Shown here in pieces: positions 1 to 6,946 of a stretch of 12,764 nt of DNA (position 1 is its first letter; every line of letters begins with the position of its first letter). The notes beneath the pieces are model-generated. The model was not told where the DNA came from and searched no databases. It saw only the letters and a list, made by a program, of their open reading frames with translations. Source of the DNA: Candidatus Poseidoniaceae archaeon (GTDB taxonomy: Archaea > Thermoplasmatota > Poseidoniia > Poseidoniales > Poseidoniaceae); assembly GCA_022425185.1 (NCBI GenBank), contig JAKMFY010000006.1:1-12764 (forward strand). Direction: 5' to 3'. A program made the position numbers and the translations under genes.

Positions 1-80
1 TTGGATGGGAAGAAGCTGCTCTCGAAGATGCAGCATCACTTTCAAAGTTGCACGAGTACGCTGGAAGAGTAGAGGAATAA
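1..80 (+). CDS. 3' end of an upstream gene, product unknown
   Basis: An open frame enters from the left edge (first full codon at 3) and ends at TAA 78-80. The 25 visible residues are rich in Glu and Ala and end in LSKLHEYAGRVEE, a plausible helical C-terminus. The frame beginning at the ATG at 5 gives an arginine- and cysteine-rich peptide that looks like out-of-frame translation, which supports this frame as the real one. The next gene starts 2 bases after the stop, so the two are probably cotranscribed. The fragment is too short to assign a family. Confidence 0.5.
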   Translation, partial: GWEEAALEDAASLSKLHEYAGRVEE

Positions 81-82
81 GA

Positions 83-745
83 ATGGAATCAATTCCAAAG
101 GGTGTGTATTCACACGTAACCTTGCGGAAACGTTGGTTCATCCTTTCGATATCTCTCGGAATTCTTGGTTTTGGAATTGGATATCTCATCTTCAATCAGC
201 TCCTTATCGGATTTGTTGGAAGCCTGGTTGGCCAGTTTCTAGCCATTGAGGATTATATCGATCGGCGTTCAACTGCGAATAAATGGATCGAAGAGATGTT
301 GAGCGCCCTCCATGTCGACATCGAAGATTTCGAAGGGGCATTAACTCTAGAACGCATACTTGAGCAGGTGAATTTGCAAACAATCGATGTCGAAACGAAC
401 CCTGTAAGGACACGTGGAGAGGATGTACGCGGATTTACTGGGGGCGTGATAGAAGCCGATCTTGACGAAGAGCAAGAAATTCGCCCAGTATCAAAACACG
501 ATCAATATGCAGATTTAGAACAAGATTTGACCTTAACTGAACTGGTCAAGGCTGAAGCCGACAAACGATATGCTGAACACGCTCAACAACGTTGGGAAGA
601 AGCAGAACGGAACGACCCAGACCTCATTGAAGCGGGTTTCAAGCGTCTTGGAGATCTTGTAACTACGGATTATTTTGAAAAGAATCACGACCCAGAAGCG
701 ATCTCAAAACTCATATCCTCTCAATCTTCTAGCGAAGAAAAATGA
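83..745 (+). CDS. Two-helix membrane-hairpin protein with long acidic cytoplasmic tail, function unknown
   Basis: This is a 220-residue protein. I chose the ATG at 83 because a GAGG ribosome binding site lies at 72-75, about 7 bases upstream, and the preceding frame ends at 80. Reading further upstream would add an unlikely Arg/Cys-rich extension. Residues about 18-37 and 40-55 are two glycine-rich hydrophobic segments separated by a short Asn-Gln turn, so they form a hairpin. The RKR just before the first helix suggests that both ends lie in the cytoplasm. The remaining 165 residues are charged and Glu/Asp-rich, with probable helices and no motif I recognise. The gene ends tail-to-tail with the minus-strand Pcc1-like gene and overlaps it by 25 bases. 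I cannot assign a function. Confidence 0.75.
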   Translation: MESIPKGVYSHVTLRKRWFILSISLGILGFGIGYLIFNQLLIGFVGSLVGQFLAIEDYIDRRSTANKWIEEMLSALHVDIEDFEGALTLERILEQVNLQTIDVETNPVRTRGEDVRGFTGGVIEADLDEEQEIRPVSKHDQYADLEQDLTLTELVKAEADKRYAEHAQQRWEEAERNDPDLIEAGFKRLGDLVTTDYFEKNHDPEAISKLISSQSSSEEK

Positions 746-960
746 ACAAGAAGAGCATCAACATCGTCACGTAACTGCCGGATAGATTCGTTTTCAATCT
801 GAACCTCAATACGAATGAGGTCTTCGTTCTCCTCAACTGTAAACATATAGCCCTCTTTACGTAAGATTGCTTGCAAAGGAAGCGACTCGTCTCGTGAACC
901 TTCCCAAGCAATAGCGACATGTTGGTTGGAGGTCATGATAGGTCGAAAGGGTGGACTCAT
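721..960 (-). CDS. Probable Pcc1-like KEOPS complex subunit
   Basis: This small protein has 79 residues from ATG 960, or 71 from ATG 936. Its size and pattern fit Pcc1, the dimerising subunit of KEOPS, which makes threonylcarbamoyl-adenosine at position 37 of tRNAs. Seen in the sequence: an N-terminal beta strand (HVAIAWEG), a middle helix, then a strand IRIEVQIENES followed by IRQLRDDVDALLVHF. This resembles the family pattern of a strand, a short acidic turn, LR, a hydrophobic/Asn-like position and a final helix. Neither start has a good ribosome binding site, so a leaderless transcript is likely. The gene is divergent from hflX with only 24 bases between starts, and its 3' end overlaps the membrane-hairpin gene. 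The assignment rests on pattern and length only; it could be an unrelated small alpha/beta protein. Confidence 0.5.
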   Translation of the reverse strand: MSPPFRPIMTSNQHVAIAWEGSRDESLPLQAILRKEGYMFTVEENEDLIRIEVQIENESIRQLRDDVDALLVHFSSLED

Positions 961-965
961 ATGAG
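956..965. promoter_or_regulatory. Perfect 10-base palindrome in the divergent Pcc1-like/hflX start region
   Basis: CTCATATGAG is its own reverse complement and straddles the first codon of the minus-strand gene, 20 bases from the hflX start. Only 24 bases separate the two divergent starts, so the promoters must overlap the genes or each other. The palindrome could be an operator or a symmetric promoter element, or it could be chance, since a 10-base palindrome is not rare. Confidence 0.2.
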
Positions 966-984
966 GATGACGTGAGCAGTAGCC

Positions 985-2346
985 ATGGCGGATTCAAAGG
1001 CTGACCTTCTTGCGGGTGCAGGAGGGTTAGTGACTGAAGAATCTCAGACCAACCATGAAGGCAGAAAAGCATTGCTTCTGGTCCGTAATAATGAGGACTG
1101 TGCTGAATTTATCGCTCTTGCCAAAACAATGGGAATCAGTATTGTTGAACGCGTTGAACAACGAGGAAGAGACGACCCCAAATGGTTCATGGGTCAAGGT
1201 AAATTACAAGATATCGCTGAAGAATTGTCGTCACGTACTGCAAAACATCCATGGGAAAATGTGGACTTATTGCTTCTTCATACCAATGCAACACCTCGTC
1301 AATTGGTGGGCGTGAACGATACAGTTGGATTAGAGGTTTGGGATCGTGTTCGCCTCTTACTTTCCTTGTTTACAGCTCACGCTTCCAGCGTTGAAGCAAG
1401 AACGCAGGTCAGGATTGCACGATTACAATCCGACCGAACTGTTCTGCGAGAGGTTGTAAAGCAGCAAACAACTGGAGAACGTGCGGGTTTTGGTGGTGCC
1501 GGTAAAACCGCTGCGGGTTCGGTTCTAACCAATGTTAATGCAGAGTTAGCAGCCTTGAGGAAGAAACAGAGAAAGCATAATCGCTCCGAATCTGAACGCC
1601 GCAGACAACGCAAAAAACAGGCAGTTACTGTAGGTTTGGCTGGATACACAAACGCTGGAAAATCCAGTTTATTTCGCAACCTTTCTGGAAAAGAAGTCCT
1701 TGTAGAAGATCGACTTTTCTCAACGCTCGAATCAACCATTGGCCGACTTGAGGCAAGCCCGCGCGTACTTCTAGCGGATACAATTGGGTTCATAGATGGA
1801 TTGCCAAATGCTACGCTCGATGCTTTTCGGGCAACACTTGCCGAAGCCATTGAATGTGATTTATTACTCTTACTTGTTGATGTTGGAGATCCAATCACAG
1901 AGATTGATCGTAAATTGCAGACCTCATTACGCGAACTTTCTGAACGTGTTCTTGAATCAGAACATGCATCAATAATGGAACGAATTCAACTTGTTCTAAC
2001 AAAAGCAGATACTACAAATCAGTCATCTATTGATTCAGCTATTGAGATGGTTGCTACACATGGATTCATCAACCCAATTGTCATTTCATCCCACACTGGA
2101 ACAGGTATTGAAGAGTTGCGTAGTACGATGCTTCATTCCCTTTTTGGTCCTCAGAGAACTGTCCTTCTTCATCCCGGTGAGCTAGGGCAGCCTGCTATTG
2201 AAGCACTCCTGTCAAGATTATTCGATACTGTTTTTGTGCATGATCATCAACGGCGCAGTGATGTAATTGAAGTACAAATCAGTGCTTCAGATGAAACCCT
2301 TGCTATTCTCCAAGCAACCTATGGCGAACGCATCGAACTCAAGTAG
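985..2346 (+). CDS. hflX: Ribosome-associated GTPase HflX, archaeal type
   Basis: This 453-residue protein belongs to the HflX branch of the Obg-HflX GTPases, which bind the large ribosomal subunit and help recover stalled or damaged ribosomes. The N-terminal HflX domain (about 28-190) carries the family signature WFMGQGKLQDI. It is followed by GERAGFGGAGKT, the archaeal variant of the loop that reads RGPGE in bacteria, and by a basic coiled linker (about 180-212). The G domain has the P-loop GYTNAGKS at 220-227, LFSTLEST as switch I, DTIGF at 265-269 as G3 and TKAD at 339-342 as G4. DGLPNATLDAFRATLAEA after G3 is typical of HflX. A C-terminal domain of about 70 residues follows. Start 985 is the first ATG; a GTGA lies about 10 bases upstream. 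It begins a probable operon with the two genes that follow. Confidence 0.93.
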   Translation: MADSKADLLAGAGGLVTEESQTNHEGRKALLLVRNNEDCAEFIALAKTMGISIVERVEQRGRDDPKWFMGQGKLQDIAEELSSRTAKHPWENVDLLLLHTNATPRQLVGVNDTVGLEVWDRVRLLLSLFTAHASSVEARTQVRIARLQSDRTVLREVVKQQTTGERAGFGGAGKTAAGSVLTNVNAELAALRKKQRKHNRSESERRRQRKKQAVTVGLAGYTNAGKSSLFRNLSGKEVLVEDRLFSTLESTIGRLEASPRVLLADTIGFIDGLPNATLDAFRATLAEAIECDLLLLLVDVGDPITEIDRKLQTSLRELSERVLESEHASIMERIQLVLTKADTTNQSSIDSAIEMVATHGFINPIVISSHTGTGIEELRSTMLHSLFGPQRTVLLHPGELGQPAIEALLSRLFDTVFVHDHQRRSDVIEVQISASDETLAILQATYGERIELK

Positions 2347-2366
2347 ACCAAGGATGTGCAGACTCT

Positions 2367-3284
2367 ATGGGCGAAGATACAGAGGAGGTTTGGGAAGGCA
2401 TAGAGGGCCTTCCTGAGACTGAATCATCAGTTATGTTTGCCTCTTCTGGAGCAACGTTCACGATACCGGATACGTCATTGCATCCAATCACAAAATCGAT
2501 TGCAGTTTTTGTAATCTTCATCGCAGCCTCTGGATTTCTAAACGGCCTCGATTATGCATCGCCGGAGTCTGGTATCGTACAACCAGATGAATTCGTATAT
2601 CAGTTATCAAAAACGGCCCCGCCGAATTCTGCAATGTTCGATGGAATTGTTTACGATGATGTTGGCGACCCTATTGAGGGCGCATTAGTCCATCTTGAGT
2701 GGGAGGAAACTCCTGGGTTTTTTAATTCCTCAGAAATGTATACTGATGCAAATGGTTCTTTTTCTTTTGAAGAAATAAAACCCGGTTTGGCCCGTATCAA
2801 TATCGTTGTTGAACGAGACAACTATTCTGACCTTCTTCAGGAACGAATTCTCTTATCCCCTCCTGCCTTTATTGAGCCATATGGTTTTACAAACCTCGAT
2901 TTCCATGTCCCTTCACAAGAAGTATATGCAGAGCAGCCATGTTCCTTTGGACAGGAAACGTGCAGTATTAGAGAGATTGACCGCACTGTTGACCAATTAG
3001 AAAATCCACGAATGGACCCAAGTGCAGCTGGGATTTACATCATGATTGGGTTTGCTTTCATGGGCGTTTCAATCATCTCGGTTGGCTTTGTTATATGGGC
3101 ACTCAAGACTGGTTCTGTAGCACTTCTTAGAATGAGCACGATGTTCGCTTTCTTTGGAATGGGACACTACTACGCAGCTTGTATTCTAGGATTGACTGCT
3201 TTCTTACTCACCTTCGCTATCCCAAAACGGAAAAAGGTCTTGCAAGACAGTGTTGTTGAAGCAAATCTGCAATCTTCCTTATGA
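2367..3284 (+). CDS. Membrane-anchored protein with carboxypeptidase-regulatory-like domain
   Basis: This 305-residue protein has a cytoplasmic acidic N-terminus (1-40), a membrane helix at about 43-60, an extracytoplasmic part (61-220) and a C-terminal membrane region with a helix at about 222-246 and one or two more hydrophobic segments between 251 and 284, ending in a basic KRKK tail. Residues 91-150 (FDGIVYDDVGDPIEGALVHL through DANGSFSFEEIKPG to a final strand) match the seven-stranded transthyretin-like fold called the carboxypeptidase regulatory-like domain. In other proteins this fold acts as a surface or binding module rather than an enzyme. Cys191 and Cys199 are close together outside the membrane and could form a disulfide. 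The gene follows hflX by 20 bases and overlaps the propeller gene by ATGA, so they are likely cotranscribed. The exact role is unknown. Confidence 0.7.
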   Translation: MGEDTEEVWEGIEGLPETESSVMFASSGATFTIPDTSLHPITKSIAVFVIFIAASGFLNGLDYASPESGIVQPDEFVYQLSKTAPPNSAMFDGIVYDDVGDPIEGALVHLEWEETPGFFNSSEMYTDANGSFSFEEIKPGLARINIVVERDNYSDLLQERILLSPPAFIEPYGFTNLDFHVPSQEVYAEQPCSFGQETCSIREIDRTVDQLENPRMDPSAAGIYIMIGFAFMGVSIISVGFVIWALKTGSVALLRMSTMFAFFGMGHYYAACILGLTAFLLTFAIPKRKKVLQDSVVEANLQSSL

Positions 3285-4369
3285 GGGAAAATGCATCGGA
3301 CAACATGGACCTGACCCAATCCACATGGATGGTTCGAGACTTAGGACAGGCTGCAAGCGATGTTCTACTTCTCGAAGATGATTCAGTCATTGCAGGAGGA
3401 TGGGATGGGGCGATCAAATATTGGTCTGCAGAAGGTGATACGGTATGGGGGATTGAAACTCCAAATCGCATCTCTTGTTTAACCACCGAATCGAACAAAC
3501 TCTATGCAACATCTGGGCTTCATCTTCTCAAGATTGATTTAAAAACAGGAACGATTGATTGGCAGATTCAACTTGAAGGTTCAGCGGATGCTGTTGTTAT
3601 CACCACGGAATGTGTCATTGCTTCTTCCTCTGTCTATGATATCGAGCACAATGACTTCCTAGAATCTGCAATTTGGGCTGTTTCTTTTGAGGGTGATGTT
3701 CTCGAAACACATCGTATGGATGAACGGCCATGGACGCTCCAAATATCAGAAATGGACGTTATCGCGGGACTCGGGCGACCAAAGAGTGGATGGATTAAAC
3801 TAGGCGAGAGTGGAAATATCCTCGAGCAAAAAGAAGGTTGGAAAACGCCTACAATCTGTTCAACGAAATCGAAACCAGTTCTCTTTGGAAGAGCGGATGG
3901 TTCTGTTGTTGACCTGGATGAGACCGTTCTTCATGAAATGAAAGAGTCAATTGCTGTTCTTTCAAATCGTAAAAACAGCCTCTTGGCAGCCGATGATTCT
4001 GGACGAGTAGATCTGTTGAAATCTGAAGCAATTGTATGGTCGAAGACGGGCGATTCTGTTGTCGGACTTAGACATGGATTCAATCATAATGGCGAGGAAA
4101 CCGCTTGGATTGCTCGCTGGAATGGGTCAATTGGAAGCGTCACTGTACGAAATTCATCCACTGGAGATAAGATTGCAAGTATGGAAGGAGAGCGCGTTCA
4201 TGCTCTTTCTGTTAATGAGAAGAGAGTTAGTATCGCAACCGAAGGTGGACAGATTATGGTTTGGGAACAAACGTTGTTTGACCGACGAAGTAATCAAGAG
4301 AAACCTGCTGAACAAGTCGATGAGCATCGAAATTCAATGCTTGCTAAGTTACGAGCACTTCGTAAGTGA
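3281..4369 (+). CDS. WD40/PQQ-like beta-propeller protein
   Basis: This 362-residue protein has no signal peptide or membrane helix. It is made of repeated four-strand blades, seen as returning patterns such as SVIAGGWDGAIKYWSAEG, KLYATSGLHLLKIDLKTG, LLAADDSGRVDLLKSE and VSIATEGGQIMVWEQ. The pattern (hydrophobic strand, Gly-Asp/Ser-Gly turn, strand, then Asp-Lys-Thr-Gly or similar) is between WD40 and PQQ-type propellers, with perhaps six or seven blades. A charged tail (about 325-362) ends in a helix, NSMLAKLRALRK. Such propellers usually act as protein-binding scaffolds. The start at 3281 overlaps the stop of the preceding gene by ATGA, which suggests translational coupling and a shared role with the membrane protein. 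An alternative ATG at 3305 would remove 8 residues. The partner is unknown. Confidence 0.75.
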   Translation: MRENASDNMDLTQSTWMVRDLGQAASDVLLLEDDSVIAGGWDGAIKYWSAEGDTVWGIETPNRISCLTTESNKLYATSGLHLLKIDLKTGTIDWQIQLEGSADAVVITTECVIASSSVYDIEHNDFLESAIWAVSFEGDVLETHRMDERPWTLQISEMDVIAGLGRPKSGWIKLGESGNILEQKEGWKTPTICSTKSKPVLFGRADGSVVDLDETVLHEMKESIAVLSNRKNSLLAADDSGRVDLLKSEAIVWSKTGDSVVGLRHGFNHNGEETAWIARWNGSIGSVTVRNSSTGDKIASMEGERVHALSVNEKRVSIATEGGQIMVWEQTLFDRRSNQEKPAEQVDEHRNSMLAKLRALRK

Positions 4370-4420
4370 GTTCCAATAGCGTGAACAGTCAAAAGAAACT
4401 ACATACTGTAAAGAAATCAG

Positions 4421-4428
4421 TTTATCAA
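4421..4428 (+). promoter_or_regulatory. Candidate TATA box for the sugar-nucleotide operon
   Basis: TTTATCAA lies 23-30 bases before the ATG at 4451, in the only sizeable gap (81 bases) upstream of the operon. At the usual archaeal TATA-to-start distance, transcription would begin only a few bases before the gene or at its first codon. However, a GGTGAG ribosome binding site at 4437-4442 argues that some leader exists, so the start may be slightly further upstream or a second TATA may be used. Confidence 0.35.
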
Positions 4429-4450
4429 TGAGGAATGGTGAGTCTAAACC

Positions 4451-5203
4451 ATGAAGACCAAAGCCATCCTTGTTGCGGGAGGGAAAGGTTCACGTCTCTA
4501 CCCATTTACACGGTATACACAGAAAACGCTTCTACCTTTGTACAACAGACCTGTTATCGATTACGCTTTGGGAACGATTCGAAGAAGTGGAATTACAAAT
4601 ATCACCATTATTTCCAACGAACACATTGGCCAGATTGCTAAGCATGTTGGACAGAGCATGGATGGAGAACAGATTCACTACGTTCTAGAAGAAGAACCTA
4701 AAGGCGTTGCTGGAGCTTTGAATTTAGCACGATCTCATAATCAAGATTGTCGGATTTTAGTCTATTTTTCCGATAACATCACCACCGTTGAACTTGGAGA
4801 TATTGTCTCGGATTTCAATAACGCTGAAACACCGCCTGGATGCGTTCTGCTCGCTCGTGAAGAAGAACACCCGCAAGCATTTGGGGTAGCGGTTCTTGAT
4901 GAAGATGGAACGCTTATTGATGTTCTAGAGAAACCTGAAAACCCTCCATCCAATCTTGCAATTGGAGGAATCTACTTATTCGATGAAACCTTTTGGAACA
5001 AACTCGACCAAGCTGTGGATCAACACGGTTCAGATTTTTCAATCTCTGACATAAACAGAGCATATATTTCAGAAAGGAATGCTCGGATAGTGTCTGTAGG
5101 AAAAGAAACATGGGTCGATTGTGGTACACCTGAAGCACTTCTACAAGCAAGCATCATGGCAAAAGATGGGAAATTAAATCCTCGCCCATACAGGGAACGG
5201 TGA
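4451..5203 (+). CDS. RmlA-type sugar-1-phosphate nucleotidyltransferase
   Basis: This 250-residue enzyme joins a sugar-1-phosphate to an NTP (typically dTTP or UTP) to give an NDP-sugar and pyrophosphate. The Rossmann-like catalytic domain starts at once with the nucleotide-binding loop LVAGGKGSRLYPFT (7-20) and the substrate-activating KTLLPLYNRP (Lys25). Then come EEEPKGVAGAL (80-90), the metal-binding Asp108-Asn109 pair, EKP at 160-162 and a final WVDCGTPEALLQAS. These match the short glucose-1-phosphate thymidylyltransferase family, which lacks the long C-terminal beta-helix. The sugar and base used cannot be told from sequence alone. The ATG at 4451 has a good GGTGA ribosome binding site 8-14 bases upstream. 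The dehydrogenase gene follows after 5 bases, so its product is a likely substrate for that enzyme. Confidence 0.88.
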   Translation: MKTKAILVAGGKGSRLYPFTRYTQKTLLPLYNRPVIDYALGTIRRSGITNITIISNEHIGQIAKHVGQSMDGEQIHYVLEEEPKGVAGALNLARSHNQDCRILVYFSDNITTVELGDIVSDFNNAETPPGCVLLAREEEHPQAFGVAVLDEDGTLIDVLEKPENPPSNLAIGGIYLFDETFWNKLDQAVDQHGSDFSISDINRAYISERNARIVSVGKETWVDCGTPEALLQASIMAKDGKLNPRPYRER

Positions 5204-5208
5204 GATAA

Positions 5209-6033
5209 GTGAAAATCGGAATTATTGGCGCCGGAATGGTTGGAGGGGCTATCGAACATTGTTTCTCAGATGCTCATGAGTTATTCATCCATGACCCTGC
5301 TCGTGGAACCGAACTATCAATTGTGACAGATAATGTGGATTTTGCGTACATTGCTGTCCCTACGCCTCCTCATCCAGATACTGGAGCGTGTGACACGCGT
5401 ATTGTTGAAGCAACCCTTAATGCCCTTCCCGACGGTTTTACTGCAATCATCAAGAGCACCGTTGTACCTGGAACGACTCAACGTTACCACGAAGAATATC
5501 CTAATCTAAAGATTGCTTACTCACCTGAATTCCTTGTTGAGCGACAACGTCTCGAAGATTTTGCAAACCAAGACATCTTAGTTTGTGGAACCCATCACTC
5601 AGACGTTGCTGAACGTGTTTTTGAACAACACAGACAAGCTGGCGTTCTACGTCGAGATCAAACCTTCCAAGTCACTCCGACGCAGGCTGAACTTGTGAAA
5701 TACACAAAGAATACATTCTATGCAATGAAAGTCACCTTTGCCAATCAATTGTACGACATTTGTGAAGGACTTGGAGAGGATTGGTACACAATTCGAGATA
5801 TCATTACATCAGAACAAGCACAACCAATAGGCTCTTCTCATCTTGATCCTATCTTTGGATTGAACAGAGGGTTTGGTGGAAAATGTCTTCCAAAGGATTC
5901 TCTAGCCCTCGGGGTATTAGCCGAAGAACTTAATTGCAAATACGAATGGATGGATGCAATGCAAAAAGACAACGCTCGGCTTCGAAAAACCTTGACTGGA
6001 AAACCAAGCGACGTCATCACTAACGACGATTAA
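5209..6033 (+). CDS. UDP-glucose/GDP-mannose dehydrogenase family protein, short form lacking the C-terminal domain
   Basis: Family members oxidise the C6 hydroxyl of an NDP-hexose to a carboxylate using two NAD+. Residues 1-150 are an NAD-binding Rossmann domain with GAGMVG at 7-12, VPTPP and KSTVVPGTT. Residues about 150-265 are the central domain with SPEFLVE, a conserved Lys164 in [14 protein letters not shown], and the catalytic Cys226 in [10 protein letters not shown]. Typical enzymes have about 400-450 residues; this one has 274 and stops just after the central long helix, so the usual UDP-binding C-terminal domain is absent. The next gene begins one base after its stop, so no remnant of the missing domain remains. 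The start is GTG 5209, with GGTGAG just upstream overlapping the preceding stop. It is probably active on the neighbour's product, but with altered substrate binding or a partner. Confidence 0.85.
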   Translation: MKIGIIGAGMVGGAIEHCFSDAHELFIHDPARGTELSIVTDNVDFAYIAVPTPPHPDTGACDTRIVEATLNALPDGFTAIIKSTVVPGTTQRYHEEYPNLKIAYSPEFLVERQRLEDFANQDILVCGTHHSDVAERVFEQHRQAGVLRRDQTFQVTPTQAELVKYTKNTFYAMKVTFANQLYDICEGLGEDWYTIRDIITSEQAQPIGSSHLDPIFGLNRGFGGKCLPKDSLALGVLAEELNCKYEWMDAMQKDNARLRKTLTGKPSDVITNDD

Positions 6034-6034
6034 A

Positions 6035-6472
6035 ATGGATTCTACATCGACGTTTAATCGCCTTGCTCCAAGAGGTTCTCTTCAGAGATTTGGCCTTGCT
6101 GGTGGATTCAATAGCGCCATATTCTTCCTGCTTTGGGAATTCCTTCGCTTGTTTCTAAGCGATGATTCAACTGGAATTAGAATAGCGTGGGGGGCAGCAT
6201 GGGGAGCCACTGGCTTCATGGCTCATTTTGTACATAGATGGTTTACGTTCGATAAGAGAAAATCTGTTCAATGGACAATTGGGGCATCATTCGGAGCCTA
6301 TATCTTCAGTTTGACTGGCTCAACTTACACAATTGGATTATTCGCTTCTCAACCAGAAGAAACCCTGAGATGGCTTGGGATTGCGAATCTTCTCGGATGG
6401 GGAATCATTATCTGGGCAATTATGCGGCTTTTCGTGTTCCAATATAAGGTCGAAGAAGATCAAACTGCATGA
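6035..6472 (+). CDS. GtrA-family membrane protein
   Basis: This 145-residue protein has four hydrophobic segments (about 23-42, 46-66, 78-102 and 110-137). The start RFGLAGGFNSAIFFLLWEFL and the VHRWFTFDKR between helices two and three match GtrA, a family of four-helix proteins thought to move polyprenyl-linked sugars across the membrane or to help glycosyltransferases work on them. It follows the dehydrogenase by one base with no ribosome binding site of its own, so its translation is probably coupled. The context supports a role in cell-surface or lipid-linked glycan assembly with the sugar made by the two genes upstream. Its 3' end overlaps the minus-strand DUF2237 gene by 13 bases. Confidence 0.82.
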   Translation: MDSTSTFNRLAPRGSLQRFGLAGGFNSAIFFLLWEFLRLFLSDDSTGIRIAWGAAWGATGFMAHFVHRWFTFDKRKSVQWTIGASFGAYIFSLTGSTYTIGLFASQPEETLRWLGIANLLGWGIIIWAIMRLFVFQYKVEEDQTA

Positions 6473-6855
6473 GCTTCTAAGACTTCAAGCGAGATGATGC
6501 TAAGCGCTTCTTCATGAGTTGCTTCTAGATCGACTGGGCACCCTTTTCCAATATTTACCGCAGCAAGCCAAGTTCGGGCGCAGACGCACCATGAATCTCC
6601 TGCTTTCAACCCAGGAAAAGAGAATTGTGGAGCAGGGGTGATAAGGTCGTTACCTTGTTGCCGAGCATATTCAAGAAAGTCATCCGTCACAACACAGCAT
6701 ACTGTGTGAGACCCTCGATCATTTTCATCAGTATTGCAACAACCGTCCCGATACCAGCCTGTTTTTGGTTCATTTGAACATGTTTGCAATTCCGTTCCGA
6801 GGACATTAATCGATGGGTGCATGATTGCCCTATCTGGTTCATACCTTTCAACCAT
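6460..6855 (-). CDS. DUF2237 family cysteine-rich protein
   Basis: This 131-residue protein is recognised from the family core. NVLGTELQTC, TGWYRDGCCNT, GSHTVCCVVTDDFL, GNDLITP, FPGLKAGDSWCVCA and LEATHEEAL occur in that order and nearly fill the protein. DUF2237 has no established function. Its conserved cysteines (here 26, 39, 40, 53, 54, 90 and 92) and histidine 50 suggest a metal site or redox-active thiols, which is inference. I chose ATG 6855 because the reverse strand carries AGGTG about 8 bases upstream. An internal ATG at 6822 (residue 12) sits directly before the conserved core and has only a weak site, so the first 11 residues may not all be made. The gene stands alone on its strand, divergent from the TerB genes and overlapping GtrA tail-to-tail. 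Confidence 0.88.
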   Translation of the reverse strand: MVERYEPDRAIMHPSINVLGTELQTCSNEPKTGWYRDGCCNTDENDRGSHTVCCVVTDDFLEYARQQGNDLITPAPQFSFPGLKAGDSWCVCARTWLAAVNIGKGCPVDLEATHEEALSIISLEVLEAHAV

Positions 6856-6888
6856 GCTCTGGCACCTAGAAAGAAAGTCAAACTTCGC

Positions 6889-6896
6889 TATTTTAC
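6889..6896. promoter_or_regulatory. Candidate AT-rich promoter core in the DUF2237/TerB divergent gap
   Basis: TATTTTAC is the most TATA-like sequence in the 91-base gap between the divergent starts at 6855 and 6947. Read on the minus strand it is GTAAAATA, about 34 bases before the DUF2237 start, which suits a short leader carrying the AGGTG site. On the plus strand it is 50 bases before the first TerB-like gene. Either or both could use it. The evidence is base composition and spacing only. Confidence 0.28.
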
Positions 6897-6946
6897 CCGT
6901 CCAGAAGGCGAGAAGTTCTTGATGGAGAAGCGCGAGTCTATGTCAT

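Noticed and set aside
5..82. An N-terminal extension of the first membrane protein back to the ATG at 5
   Set aside because: The added residues are Arg/Cys-rich and unlike the rest, another frame here reads as the end of the previous gene, and the ATG at 83 has a ribosome binding site.
1377..1898. A long open frame on the minus strand (173 codons)
   Set aside because: It lies wholly antisense to the G domain of hflX, has a Ser/Arg/Thr-rich composition typical of mirror frames and shows no motif.
6838..6845. A third TTCATACC that might be another copy of the shared upstream element
   Set aside because: It lies inside the DUF2237 gene near its 5' end, lacks the GA before it and the spaced CTTGG, and does not precede a convincing gene.
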